The notes below the pieces were generated by a model. That model did no database searches, had not been told where the DNA came from, and worked only from the letters and a program-made list of their open reading frames with translations. The position numbers and the translations under genes are program-made. A stretch of 64,000 bases of DNA from JBBROS01 sp038229135 (GTDB taxonomy: Bacteria > Pseudomonadota > Alphaproteobacteria > Acetobacterales > Acetobacteraceae): assembly GCA_038229135.1 (NCBI GenBank), contig JBBROS010000001.1, forward strand, positions 169,003-233,002. Direction: 5' to 3'. How positions within the stretch are numbered: the stretch's first letter is position 1; each line of letters starts with the position of its first letter. Positions 1 through 8,715 of this stretch are shown piece after piece.

Positions 1-2
1 GC

Positions 3-314
3 CGCCGCGGCTTCGAGGTGGAAGTCGCGACGGATGGCCAGGATGGCCTCGACAAGGCGCGCAGCACCGCGCCCGCAATCATGCTGCTCGACATGAACCT
101 GCCCACCATGGACGGATGGACTGTCGCGCGTACCCTCAAGGACGACCCGGCCACCGCCGCCCTTCCCATCATCGCGCTCACCGCCCACGCCATGGCCGGG
201 GACCGTGAGAAGGCTTTGGCCGCGGGCTGCGACGACTACCACCCGAAGCCGATCGACTTTTCCCGTCTGCTCGAGCAGATTGGGGCGCTGGTGCCAGGCG
301 CGGTCACGGGCTGA
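3..314 (+). CDS. Response regulator receiver domain, 5'-truncated by window edge
   Basis: The reading frame is open from the first bases, so the gene begins outside the window. The visible part is most of a CheY-like receiver domain. It has the phospho-acceptor aspartate in LLDMNLPTMDG, the conserved Thr/Ala region IIALTAHAMAGD and the conserved lysine in YHPKPID. There is no output domain after it, so this is either a stand-alone receiver or the C-terminal receiver of a hybrid kinase; the visible part cannot decide. Its TGA overlaps the ATG of the CBS-domain gene by one base, indicating co-transcription. Confidence 0.85.
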   Translation, partial: RRGFEVEVATDGQDGLDKARSTAPAIMLLDMNLPTMDGWTVARTLKDDPATAALPIIALTAHAMAGDREKALAAGCDDYHPKPIDFSRLLEQIGALVPGAVTG

Positions 315-736
315 TGCGCGTGACCGACATCATGACGCGCGACGTCGAGTTTCTGGCGCCCACCGCGAGCGTGTCCGAAGCCGCATCCGTCATGGGAGAC
401 CTCAGCGTTGGCGCCCTGCCCATCGGGTCGGCCGAGGACCTGCAGGGTATCCTCACGGACCGCGACATCCTCTTCCGTGTCGTCGCCCGCGGCCTCGACT
501 CGACCCGCACCCCGGTCGGCGATGTCATGACCGCAACCCTCTTCTCATGCCGGCCGGAGGACAGCATGACGACCGCGCTGGACCTCATGGGCGCCCGCAA
601 CGTCCGCCGCCTGCCGGTGCTGGACGGCACCGGCACCGTCGTCGGCCTCGTCACACTCTCCGACCTGGCCCGCGTCACGCTCCTGCAAAGCGGCACCGTC
701 CAGCAAGCCCTCCAGGAGATGTCGGAGCCGGCCTGA
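314..736 (+). CDS. Two-CBS-domain protein
   Basis: A 140-residue protein made of two CBS domains in tandem (about residues 1-60 and 65-130), starting MRVTDIMTRDVEFL. Motifs DILFRVVARG and VGLVTLSDLARV are typical CBS ends. Such stand-alone CBS pairs usually bind adenine nucleotides and act as energy or redox sensors; no partner domain is present. The start ATG overlaps the stop of the upstream receiver gene (TGATG), so the pair is probably one signalling operon. It converges with the tspO gene on the other strand. Confidence 0.85.
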   Translation: MRVTDIMTRDVEFLAPTASVSEAASVMGDLSVGALPIGSAEDLQGILTDRDILFRVVARGLDSTRTPVGDVMTATLFSCRPEDSMTTALDLMGARNVRRLPVLDGTGTVVGLVTLSDLARVTLLQSGTVQQALQEMSEPA

Positions 737-792
737 ATTCTCTCGCTCACGGCGGGACGTTTGTCCGAAGGCCGAGCGGAACGCGCCGACCC

Positions 793-1290
793 TCAGCTTC
801 CGCGGACCGCCTCCGCGCGAGCCCCGAACGGTTCGTTCAACCGGACCACCGCCCAGTTGAGCCAGGCCGCAAAGCCCACCCACAGCAGGTAGGGCAGCAG
901 CAGCCACACGATCCGCCCGTCACTGCCGCTCAGCCCGATGATCATCGCCAGGACGGAGCTCCACAGGAATGTCACCTCGAACAGGGCCCAGTCCGGGCGC
1001 TTCCAGGTAAAGAACAGCGGCGACCACAGCAGGTGGAAGAAGAAGTTCACCCCGAAGAACACCAGCACCCGGCGCTGCCCAATGCCGTCCACCGCCGCAT
1101 CCCATGCCAACACGCCGGCATAGCCCGCCAGCCCCAGGATCACGGTCCAGGCTGGGCCGAACAGCCAGTCCGGCGGCTGGAGCCGAGGTTTGCGGAGGGC
1201 CCGATACCACGCTCCCACGGACGTCAGCAGCCCACCCGCAGCCAGCAACGCGAGTACGCCGATGGCCGCGACGATCGAGGTCTGGCTCAG
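793..1290 (-). CDS. tspO: TspO/MBR family protein (copy 1)
   Basis: A membrane protein of about 165 residues with five hydrophobic segments and the family signature PPDWLFGPAWTVI. TspO proteins bind porphyrins; in Rhodobacter TspO dampens photosynthesis gene expression under oxygen. No ATG, GTG or TTG sits where homology begins. The best-placed start is CTG at 1290, whose last two bases lie in the TGA of hemC (CTGA overlap). The alternative GTG at 1371 would add 27 residues of hemC-overlapping, Arg/Gly-rich sequence unlike any TspO. Translation is probably coupled to hemC. A second tspO copy lies on the other side of hemC. Identity is firm; the start is uncertain. Confidence 0.85.
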   Translation of the reverse strand: MSQTSIVAAIGVLALLAAGGLLTSVGAWYRALRKPRLQPPDWLFGPAWTVILGLAGYAGVLAWDAAVDGIGQRRVLVFFGVNFFFHLLWSPLFFTWKRPDWALFEVTFLWSSVLAMIIGLSGSDGRIVWLLLPYLLWVGFAAWLNWAVVRLNEPFGARAEAVRGS

Positions 1291-2351
1291 CCGAAGATAT
1301 CTGGCGGGCTCAGCGCCCGAAGCTCGTCGCCCAGCGCGAGCCCGGCCGCTGCCGCGTCCGACTGCGCGCACTCCACCGCCCGGCGCAGCACGAAGCTGCC
1401 ATCCGCGCGTGCAACGAGGCCCGTCAGCCGCATCCGCCCACCCTCGAGCAGCCGCGCATACGCCCCGATCGGCGTGTGGCAGCTCCCATCGAGGCTCCCC
1501 AGCAGCGCTCGTTCAGCCGCCGCCATCACCGTCGCCTCCGGGTCCGCGATCGCCGCCAGCAGCGCGTGCAGCTCCGTGTCGGACGCACGCACCGTGATAC
1601 CCACGATGCCTTGGCAGGCCGACGGTACCATGATCTCGGCATCGATGATCACGGACGCCTCGTCCTGCAATCCCAGCCGGTTCATGCCCGCCAGCGCCAG
1701 CAGGCTCGCCGCATAGTCGCCGCGCCGAACCTTGTCGAGCCGCCCATGCACGTTTCCGCGGATGTTGCGGATTTGCAGGTCGGGCCGTGCGGCAAGCAAC
1801 TGCGCCTGGCGCCGCACGCTGCCGCTTCCCACGATGGCCGCCTGCGGCAAGGCCGAATACGGGTCGTCCCCCACCGGCTCGGGGCACTCGGGGCCCAGGA
1901 TCAGCACGTCCCGCGGGTCCTCGCGCTTCAGCACGCAGGCCAGCACCACGCCGGGCGGCAGCTCCGTCTCGAGGTCCTTCAGGCTGTGCACGGCGAAGTC
2001 GATCCGGCCGTCCAGCAGCGCCTCGTGGATTTCTTTCGCGAACAGCCCCTTGCCGCCCAGGTCCGCCAACCGCTCGCCCGTTGCCTGTGTGGCATCGCCG
2101 GTCGTGCGGATCATGTGCTCGTGGAACACGTCGAGCCCGCGCAACACCGGGCAGAACCGCGTGAGCAGCGAGAGGAAGGTCCGCGTCTGCGTGACGGCCA
2201 GAGGCGACCCGCGCGTGCCCACCCGCAGCGGCAGCCCGTGGTGGTGCGGCGTCTTCACGGAGGGCGTGCGCACAGTCGCTCGAACCGCTTCACGTTCGGC
2301 AGGGGAGGCCGGGCACACGGCCCCGGATACCATCATGTCACCGTGCTCCAT
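1287..2351 (-). CDS. hemC: Hydroxymethylbilane synthase (porphobilinogen deaminase)
   Basis: Polymerises four porphobilinogen molecules to hydroxymethylbilane, a step shared by heme, B12 and bacteriochlorophyll synthesis. LRVGTRGSPLA (from about residue 42), VHSLKDL and the dipyrromethane-attachment cysteine in GSLDGSCHTP (about C291) are all present. At 354 residues it is about 40 longer than usual because of an N-terminal extension with an HHH run. The chosen ATG has a good ribosome-binding site (GGGGAG about 5 bases upstream), while internal GTG codons lack one, so the extension may be real. It sits between two tspO genes. Confidence 0.93.
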   Translation of the reverse strand: MEHGDMMVSGAVCPASPAEREAVRATVRTPSVKTPHHHGLPLRVGTRGSPLAVTQTRTFLSLLTRFCPVLRGLDVFHEHMIRTTGDATQATGERLADLGGKGLFAKEIHEALLDGRIDFAVHSLKDLETELPPGVVLACVLKREDPRDVLILGPECPEPVGDDPYSALPQAAIVGSGSVRRQAQLLAARPDLQIRNIRGNVHGRLDKVRRGDYAASLLALAGMNRLGLQDEASVIIDAEIMVPSACQGIVGITVRASDTELHALLAAIADPEATVMAAAERALLGSLDGSCHTPIGAYARLLEGGRMRLTGLVARADGSFVLRRAVECAQSDAAAAGLALGDELRALSPPDIFG

Positions 2352-2420
2352 CGTCGCTCCCCGTAGCCCCGATTGGTGCGGCGCTGCAATGCGCCGTCTG
2401 ATTATGGCTGGAATGCTCGT

Positions 2421-2900
2421 TCATGCGCCGAACCCGTTCAGTCGCACCACGGCCAGGTTCAGCACCGCCGCGAACGTCACCCACGCCAGGTAGGGCCAGA
2501 TCAGCCGTGCGGCCTGGGCCGAAATGGGCCACAGCACGACGATCAGCACCACGATCGAGGTCCAGAACGCGACCACTTCGACCAATGCCCAGTCCGGTCG
2601 CCGAAGCTTGAAGAACAGTTCGCTCCACAGCACGTTGAACAAGGCGTTGGCTGCTAAGGCGAGCAGGATGCGCTGCCGCTGCGCCCTCGAGGCCGCCGCC
2701 CGCCACGCAATGACCCCGGCGAGCGCGCACAACCCGTAGATTAGCGTCCAAACCGGCCCGAACAGCCAATCCGGCGGCTGCCATGAAGGCTTGGCCAACG
2801 CCTGATACCACGGCCCGACATCGGTGGCGCTCGCGCCCAGCGCCGCCACTGCGAGCGCCGCAGCCGCCGCCACCAATACGGGGGTGGAGCGCCGATTCAT
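2421..2900 (-). CDS. tspO: TspO/MBR family protein (copy 2)
   Basis: A 159-residue tryptophan-rich sensory protein with the signature PPDWLFGPVWTLI and five predicted membrane segments; it begins MNRRSTP. The ATG overlaps the TGA of bchP by four bases (ATGA), so it is translated with the bchP operon. It shares blocks such as RRPDWAL and VVRLN with copy 1, pointing to a duplication. TspO binds porphyrin intermediates, so the position next to hemC and bchP supports a role in tetrapyrrole balance; this role is inferred. Confidence 0.92.
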   Translation of the reverse strand: MNRRSTPVLVAAAAALAVAALGASATDVGPWYQALAKPSWQPPDWLFGPVWTLIYGLCALAGVIAWRAAASRAQRQRILLALAANALFNVLWSELFFKLRRPDWALVEVVAFWTSIVVLIVVLWPISAQAARLIWPYLAWVTFAAVLNLAVVRLNGFGA

Positions 2901-4081
2901 GCCCGGGCGAGCCCCACCAGATGCGCCAAGTCCTTGAAGAAGATGCGCACATGCGCCATCGGGTCCCGCCGGGCGAGCGCCTTGTTCATGTACGCCTCCC
3001 AGGTCAGGCGCTGGATGTCCTTGTCCCGGCAAAGCTTCACAAACGACTCGCGCCGCTTGTCCGACGAATACCAGAAGGCCTGCATGATCCCCAAAATCCA
3101 GAACACCCGGCCATGAGCCTTCATGAACCGCTTGCGCGCGAGGCCCAAGGACCGCACGTCTCCCGTCTGATGCAGGGCCACCACCGCCTCCGCGGCCAGC
3201 CGTCCGCCCAGCATCGCATAGTAGATGCCCTCGCCCGACGCGGGCGCAACCACCCCTGCCGCATCTCCGGCCAGCACCACGTCCCGCCCGTTGTCCCACT
3301 TCTTCATCGGCCGCATCGGGATCGGCGCACCCTCGCGCCGCACCGTCCGCATCCCGTCCATCCCCGTGGCGGCCCGCAGCGCCGTGATCGCGGCCCGCTG
3401 CCCGAAGCCCTTCTGCGCCGAACCGGTTCCGATGCTGGCCGTGCGCCCGTGCGGGAAGATCCAGGCGTAGAAATCCGGCGAGGCCTTGCCCTGGTAGAAC
3501 ACGTCGCACCGCGACTGGTCGTGCCCCTCCGGCACCTCCACGATCTCGTGGTAGGCGAACACGTAGCGGATGCGCTCCCAGCCCTTCACGCATTGCCGGG
3601 CCACCTGGCTCTTGGCGCCATCGGCCCCAACCACGGCCCGCGTCCGCAGCCGCACGGCCTCCGAGGCGCCCTTCGGCACAAACCGCACCACCGCCACCCC
3701 GTCGGGGTCGCGCTCCACCGCCTCGAACACGCCATCCACCCGCACGGCACCCAGCGTCGCGGCCCGCGCCCGCAGCCACTCGTCGAAATGCTCCCGGTCG
3801 ACCATGCCCACGTAGCCGCCCTCGATCGGCATGTCGGCCTCCTTGTCCGACGGCGACACGATCCGCGCGCCCGTCGCCCGTGCCACGATCTGGCTGTCCG
3901 GGATCCCGAACTCCCGCACGCAGATGGGCGGGATCGCCCCGCCGCACGGTTTGATCCGCCCGGCCCGGTCCAGCAGCAGCACACGGTGCCCAGCCCGCGC
4001 CAGGTCCGCCGCCGCCGTGGCCCCCGAGGGCCCGCCGCCCACAACCACCGCATCCCACGTCTCGCCGCCGAGCTTTTGCAT
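2897..4081 (-). CDS. bchP: Geranylgeranyl reductase BchP
   Basis: Reduces the geranylgeranyl tail of bacteriochlorophyll to phytyl. The N-terminal FAD-binding motif VVVGGGPSGATAA and the later GDAAGVVAPASGEGI motif place it in the geranylgeranyl reductase family at the expected length (394 residues). The ATG at 4081 overlaps the TGA of the upstream PucC-family gene (TGATG); a GTG three bases earlier would also be possible. The order bchG, ORF428-type gene, bchP matches other purple-bacterial clusters. Confidence 0.95.
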   Translation of the reverse strand: MQKLGGETWDAVVVGGGPSGATAAADLARAGHRVLLLDRAGRIKPCGGAIPPICVREFGIPDSQIVARATGARIVSPSDKEADMPIEGGYVGMVDREHFDEWLRARAATLGAVRVDGVFEAVERDPDGVAVVRFVPKGASEAVRLRTRAVVGADGAKSQVARQCVKGWERIRYVFAYHEIVEVPEGHDQSRCDVFYQGKASPDFYAWIFPHGRTASIGTGSAQKGFGQRAAITALRAATGMDGMRTVRREGAPIPMRPMKKWDNGRDVVLAGDAAGVVAPASGEGIYYAMLGGRLAAEAVVALHQTGDVRSLGLARKRFMKAHGRVFWILGIMQAFWYSSDKRRESFVKLCRDKDIQRLTWEAYMNKALARRDPMAHVRIFFKDLAHLVGLARA

Positions 4082-5421
4082 CACGCGCCTCCCATCACGA
4101 GCCCGGGCGCCGATGGCCGCACCCCCGCCTTCACGAATACCCGCATCGCAAGCCCGGCCGACACCGCGAACAGCGCCGCCTCAACCACGAACACCGCGCC
4201 ATACGCATGCGCCCGGTCCACGAACACGAGCCGCGCCAGATCCGAGAGCCCGGTGCCGACGAGCCCGCCCGCCCCGAACGCCAGCGCCTGCGCGGCCCCC
4301 CACATGCCCATCCGCGTGCCCTCACGCTGCCCCCGCCCGGCGCTCGCCAGCCCCATCATGGAGCCTATGGCCGCCACCGCGAACGCCCCGTTGGCCACGC
4401 CGAGCACGACCACCATCGTCCGCAACGGCGCATCGGGCCCCATCATCCCCATCGCGGCCAGCCCCAACGCCGCCACCGCCGAGGCCGCGCACCCGCCCAC
4501 CGTCCAGCCCCGCATCGCCCCCTGGCTGAACGACCCACCGGCGAAACCGGCCACCGCCACGAGCACCATGCCGCCCAGCACGCCCGCATGGTGCAGGCCC
4601 GTAAGCCCGGTCGACTGCCCCGGGCTGAACCCGAACACGGCCCCCGCGAACGGCTCGATCACCAGTTCCTGCGCCGAATACGCCATCATCGACACGAACA
4701 CGAAGATGGCGAACCGCCGCGCTTGCGCCTCCCGCCAAACCTCCAGCAGCGCCGCCCGGAACCCGCCCGCCACATGCGCCGGCGCCGGCTGCGCCTCAGG
4801 CTCACCCTCCATGCCCCAGATGGCCAGCCCTGCCGCCCCGACGGCCAGAACCGAAACGACGCCGACCACCAGCACGAGCCGGTCCTGGCTGAACGGGTGC
4901 AGAAGCTGCCCGGCCACGGTCGCGGTAACCGCGATCCCGAGCAGCATCATCAGCCACACCACGGTCGCCGCCGGGGCACGCTTGCGCGCATCCACCCGCG
5001 CCGCCAGCAGCGCGAGCAGCGACGTGCCGGCCGCCCCAACACCCACGCCCACCAGCAGGAAGGACAGCAGCGTCAGCGCGAAACCGGCCAGCCGCAGCCC
5101 GTCCGTCCCGGTCGCCATCACGCCCACCCCGGCCGCCGCCGCCGTAGCGCCCACGCCCAACGCCGCCATGCCGCCCATGATCCAGGGCGTGCGCCGCCCG
5201 CCGATGTCGGACCCGAAGCCAAGCCGCGGCCGCAACACCTGCACCGCGTAGTGCACCGCCACCAGCGCGCCCGGGATGATCGCCGGCAAGGCCAGCTCCA
5301 CGATCATCACCCGGTTCAGCGTGCTCGTCGTCAGCACCACCACCGCGCCCAGCCCGGCCTGCACCACGCCAAGCCGCAGGATCCCGAGCCAGCCCAACGG
5401 TGCCAAGGCAGCGTTCGCCAT
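4081..5421 (-). CDS. PucC/BCD-family major-facilitator protein (ORF428-type)
   Basis: A 446-residue polytopic membrane protein of the PucC (BCD) branch of the major facilitator superfamily. It carries STLNRVMIVELALPA near the N-terminus and the loop GFGSDIGGRRTPWI. The homologous gene lies between bchG and bchP in Rhodobacter clusters. Family members are thought to move or deliver bacteriochlorophyll during light-harvesting assembly; the substrate is not proven. The open frame continues upstream to 5649, but the ATG at 5421 overlaps the bchG stop and starts exactly where homology begins. LhaA (17544) is a second member in this window. Confidence 0.9.
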   Translation of the reverse strand: MANAALAPLGWLGILRLGVVQAGLGAVVVLTTSTLNRVMIVELALPAIIPGALVAVHYAVQVLRPRLGFGSDIGGRRTPWIMGGMAALGVGATAAAAGVGVMATGTDGLRLAGFALTLLSFLLVGVGVGAAGTSLLALLAARVDARKRAPAATVVWLMMLLGIAVTATVAGQLLHPFSQDRLVLVVGVVSVLAVGAAGLAIWGMEGEPEAQPAPAHVAGGFRAALLEVWREAQARRFAIFVFVSMMAYSAQELVIEPFAGAVFGFSPGQSTGLTGLHHAGVLGGMVLVAVAGFAGGSFSQGAMRGWTVGGCAASAVAALGLAAMGMMGPDAPLRTMVVVLGVANGAFAVAAIGSMMGLASAGRGQREGTRMGMWGAAQALAFGAGGLVGTGLSDLARLVFVDRAHAYGAVFVVEAALFAVSAGLAMRVFVKAGVRPSAPGLVMGGA

Positions 5422-6314
5422 CACGCACCCCCCCGCAGCGCGAACGCCACGGCGAGCATGCCCAGCACATAGAGCGTCGTGCCCGTGCCGTTGTACCAGG
5501 GCGCCAGCCGCCGCGGGTCGCCCAGGAAGCGCCGCATCAGCACCACCTGCACCATCAGCAGCCCCGCCACCACCGCCGCATGCCACGGCGCGCCCCAGGC
5601 CAGCAGCAAGGCCACGACGACGATCTGCGGCACACCCATCACCCAGCATGCGAACACCGCCGCCCGCGCCGGGCCGAGCAGCACGGGGAGCGAATTCACC
5701 CCCATCACCCGGTCCCCGTCGACCGACTTGAAGTCGTTCAGCGTCATGATCCCGTGCGCCCCGGCGCTATACAGCGCCGCCATCGCCACCAGGTGCCAGC
5801 TTGGCGGCCCCCCGAGCACGACCGCCGCCCCCGTGAACCAGGGCAGCCCCTCGTAGCAAGCGCCACAGGCGAGGTTGCCCCACCACCCGTTCTGCTTCAG
5901 CCGCAGCGGCGGCGCGCTATAGGCCCAGGCCAGCGCGAGCCCCAACACGGCCGCCCCGAACACGAACAGGCCGAGCCACGCAGCCACCAATAGCGAAAGC
6001 ACGGTCCACGCGATCGCGATCCAAAGCCCCGTCCGCCCCGGCAGCCGACCAGACGGGATCGGCCGCCCCGGCTCGTTGATCGCGTCCACATGCCGGTCGA
6101 ACCAGTCATTGGCCGCCTGGCTCGTCCCGCACACCAGCGGCCCGGCCAACGCGACCCCCGCCGCCACCGTCAGCCAGCGCCCCTCCATCGCCACGCCGCC
6201 CGACACCACCCCGCACCCGAACGCCCACATCGGCGCAAACCAGGTGATGGGCTTCAGCAGCTCCAGCGCCGCCCGGGGGTCCGCCCGTCCGGGGCTCGCG
6301 GCCACGGCCTCCAT
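5421..6314 (-). CDS. bchG: Bacteriochlorophyll synthase (prenyltransferase) BchG
   Basis: Attaches the geranylgeranyl chain to bacteriochlorophyllide a. This 297-residue UbiA-type membrane prenyltransferase has the first aspartate-rich motif in NDWFDRHVDAINEPGRP and the second in LNDFKSVDGDR, both needed for Mg-diphosphate binding. Length and the LLKPITWFAPMWAF start region match chlorophyll synthases. The ATG overlaps the TGA of ppsR, and the stop overlaps the next gene, so ppsR, bchG, the PucC-family gene and bchP form one tightly coupled unit. Confidence 0.96.
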   Translation of the reverse strand: MEAVAASPGRADPRAALELLKPITWFAPMWAFGCGVVSGGVAMEGRWLTVAAGVALAGPLVCGTSQAANDWFDRHVDAINEPGRPIPSGRLPGRTGLWIAIAWTVLSLLVAAWLGLFVFGAAVLGLALAWAYSAPPLRLKQNGWWGNLACGACYEGLPWFTGAAVVLGGPPSWHLVAMAALYSAGAHGIMTLNDFKSVDGDRVMGVNSLPVLLGPARAAVFACWVMGVPQIVVVALLLAWGAPWHAAVVAGLLMVQVVLMRRFLGDPRRLAPWYNGTGTTLYVLGMLAVAFALRGGA

Positions 6315-7759
6315 CAGTCGCGCTCCGCCGGCTCGAGGTCCCCGATGCCGTAGCGCCGCAGCTTCACGTACAGGCTCTGCCGCGACAGCCCGAGCATCTC
6401 CGCCGCCGAGGCCCGGTTGTCGTTCGTCAGCTCCAGCGCCGCCTCGATCGAGAGCCGCTCGATCACCTCCGTCGCCTCACGCACGAGGTCCTTCAGCGCC
6501 ACACGCCCGATCAGCTCCTGCAACTGCTCCACGCTCCGCGGCAGCGCCCGGCTCGCCGTCGTCTCCACCCGAAGCCGTGGGCCAACGTTACGGATCGCGA
6601 ACCCGAAGCTCGGCTTGCCGCCATTGGCGATGGAAACCGCGCTGATCTCGACGTCCGCGATCCCGCCGCCCTCGCTGCGCAGCGCCGTGCTGAAGAACCG
6701 CACGCTCCCGCGCTGCCGCAGGTTCGCGACCAGCACCGTGAGGTCCACGCCCGACTTGCCCACCCAGCGGTCCAGCGGCTGGCCCCGCGCCGCCGCCTCG
6801 CCCCTCAGGTTCACCATCTCGAGGAAAGCCGCGTTGGCCGTGAACACCAGGCCGTCATTGTCCGTCACGACGAACCCGTCCGGCGCACTCTCCACCGCCC
6901 GTAGCAGCTTGGCCTTCTCGGCACTCAGCAAGGACGCCGCCGCCACCGCATGGGCGGACGCAATCCGCACCAGCAGCATCGTCGTTGCGTCCTGCCGGAA
7001 CGGAGTCGCCCGCAGCACCACCTCGCGGTTGCCGTGCACCAGGTGCGTCGAAAGGTCGGCAGGCGCCTCGCCGTTGCGCGCGGCCGCCAGGTGCGCCTCC
7101 AGCGCACCCCCTTCCGTCACCCGCGGCAGCAGCCCGTGGCCCACGATGTCAACAAGCTCGGCCCCGAACATCTCGCGCGCCGCCGGGTTCGCCTCCACGA
7201 CGCGGCCCCGCACCGGCTCGAGGATCAGCACGGCCTCCGACGAGGTCTGGAACAGCAGGCGATAGCGGGTCTCGGCATCCCGCAGCCGCCCGTAATCCTG
7301 CTCGAGCGAGGCCTGGGCATTCATCAGGCGCTGCTGCAGCGCCGACATCGCCCGCATGTCCCGGCCGAACAGCACCACGCGCCCGCCGCGGCCCAGCGGC
7401 GCACAACAGTATAGTACGGGCACCGGACGCCCGTCCGAAGCCAGATGGTTGATGTGCCGCCACCGAGTCTCGCTTCGGGCGGCATCCTGGAGCAGCAGCG
7501 CCACCTTCGCCCGGCTATCGGCCGCGACGGTCTGAAGCAGCGCCGAACCGGTCCAGTTGCAGCCACCCTCGAGGTCGATCCGCAGCTCCTCGTTCTGGAT
7601 CGAAAGGTCGCACACCGTCCCGTCGGGCCCGGCCACAAGCGTGATGTCGCTCGCCGCCGCGATCAGCGCAGCCGCCGACCCCGCGTCCAGATCGCCCAGG
7701 TCGACGAGCGGGAACCGCTCCGACCCTTTCACATGCGAGTGCCCGTTTTCGTCAGCCAA
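6314..7759 (-). CDS. ppsR: Photosynthesis repressor PpsR/CrtJ
   Basis: A 481-residue transcription factor with PAS-type domains in the N-terminal and middle parts (one clear around YRLLFQTSSEAVL, another around LLRAVESAPDGFV). At the C-terminus is a Fis-type helix-turn-helix (ASAAEMLGLSRQSLYVKL). PpsR represses bch, crt and puc genes under oxygen by binding TGT-N12-ACA; such sites occur in this window upstream of bchC, crtE/crtD and crtB. Its four cysteines (about C50, C67, C118, C119) are all near the N-terminus. None lies in the helix-turn-helix, where Rhodobacter has its redox cysteine. The stop overlaps the bchG start. Confidence 0.95.
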   Translation of the reverse strand: MADENGHSHVKGSERFPLVDLGDLDAGSAAALIAAASDITLVAGPDGTVCDLSIQNEELRIDLEGGCNWTGSALLQTVAADSRAKVALLLQDAARSETRWRHINHLASDGRPVPVLYCCAPLGRGGRVVLFGRDMRAMSALQQRLMNAQASLEQDYGRLRDAETRYRLLFQTSSEAVLILEPVRGRVVEANPAAREMFGAELVDIVGHGLLPRVTEGGALEAHLAAARNGEAPADLSTHLVHGNREVVLRATPFRQDATTMLLVRIASAHAVAAASLLSAEKAKLLRAVESAPDGFVVTDNDGLVFTANAAFLEMVNLRGEAAARGQPLDRWVGKSGVDLTVLVANLRQRGSVRFFSTALRSEGGGIADVEISAVSIANGGKPSFGFAIRNVGPRLRVETTASRALPRSVEQLQELIGRVALKDLVREATEVIERLSIEAALELTNDNRASAAEMLGLSRQSLYVKLRRYGIGDLEPAERD

Positions 7760-7777
7760 GGGGCACCCGCTGTCGCA

Positions 7778-8647
7778 TCAGGCGCGCACCGCCGTGGCAA
7801 GGAGCAACTCGTTCGCCCGGACCACCGCTTGCTGCCCATCGATCGCCGTCGCGTCCGCACCGATGCTCGCGGCAAGCGTCGAGTCGTTCGAGAACGCAGG
7901 CCCGCCCACCATCACCTGGAGCCCGCGATGGGCCGAACCCAGCCGCATCGCCGCGATCAACGCATACGCGGTCGGCAGAAGGTCGTCGCACGCAAAGGAC
8001 AGCCCGACCACGTCGTAGCGCTCGCGGCGCACCAGCGCGACGGCCTCCGCCTCGGTCGTCGCCTGTCCGATCCGCGCCTCCCAGCCCGCCCGCAGGAAGA
8101 AGTCGAGCACGATGGCCAAGCCGAACGTGTGCTGGCCGCCAGGGGCGGACAGCAGCAGCGCGCGCGGTGCACCGAGGCGCGGCGCCGCGCCTTTCACGAA
8201 GTCGGGCGCCAAAGCCCGTTGCGCGTTCTGCAGCCGAAGAACACCGATCGTCACGTCGGCAAAGCTGCACTCGTCCTGCTCCCACTTCGTGCCAAGGTCC
8301 CGAGCGACCTCGGCGAGCAACTCTTCATAGAGCGCCACCGCGGGCACCCCGCGAGCATGGAGCGCAGAGACATAGTCCTGCACTGCCATGCCGCTATCGC
8401 CGAGGCAGAGCCCCAGCAGCGTGGCCCGGCTGTCCGTGTCGAGCTTCACCCCGTGAGAGGGCTGCGGCATCGCCCGGATCCACGGGAAGGCGACCAGCTC
8501 CGGGATGACCGTATCCCGCACCGCCCGGGCCAGGAGAGCCCGCCCGTCGGAATCGAGCCGGGCCTCGTGGCGCTGCCCCGGGATGCCCCGGTTCAGTTCC
8601 TCGGCCCAACCGTCCTGCTGCTGCGTCTGCTGTGACATCGACACCAT
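7778..8647 (-). CDS. ppaA: B12-binding antirepressor PpaA/AerR
   Basis: A 289-residue protein with a C-terminal cobalamin-binding domain. The motif GGQHTFGL (histidine about 173) matches the B12-ligand region of AerR/PpaA proteins, and a VGGPAFS segment follows. In Rhodobacter the protein, with light-sensitive cobalamin, modulates CrtJ/PpsR binding. It lies 18 bases upstream of ppsR on the same strand and diverges from bchF, the standard position in purple bacteria. The start is ATG at 8647, with an in-frame ATG nine bases later as alternative. Confidence 0.92.
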   Translation of the reverse strand: MVSMSQQTQQQDGWAEELNRGIPGQRHEARLDSDGRALLARAVRDTVIPELVAFPWIRAMPQPSHGVKLDTDSRATLLGLCLGDSGMAVQDYVSALHARGVPAVALYEELLAEVARDLGTKWEQDECSFADVTIGVLRLQNAQRALAPDFVKGAAPRLGAPRALLLSAPGGQHTFGLAIVLDFFLRAGWEARIGQATTEAEAVALVRRERYDVVGLSFACDDLLPTAYALIAAMRLGSAHRGLQVMVGGPAFSNDSTLAASIGADATAIDGQQAVVRANELLLATAVRA

Positions 8648-8687
8648 AGTCCGTCTCTCCCCAACCTTGTTCGATTTGCCGAGCGAG

Positions 8688-8705
8688 TGTCAACCGCGAT
8701 TTACG
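8688..8705. promoter_or_regulatory. Degenerate PpsR-type box in ppaA-bchF gap
   Basis: TGTCA and TTACG half-sites 13 bp apart (TGT-N12-ACG, one base off the TGT-N12-ACA consensus) lie just upstream of a TTGACA element. Further half-sites TGACA (8717) and TGTCA (8749) lie downstream with irregular spacing. It could serve both divergent genes; binding is inferred from the motif only. Confidence 0.4.
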
Positions 8706-8715
8706 TAACGCGCGC

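Noticed and set aside
2783..5251. 822-residue plus-strand open frame
   Set aside because: Antisense to tspO copy 2, bchP and the PucC-family gene, all of which show clear family motifs and coupled starts.
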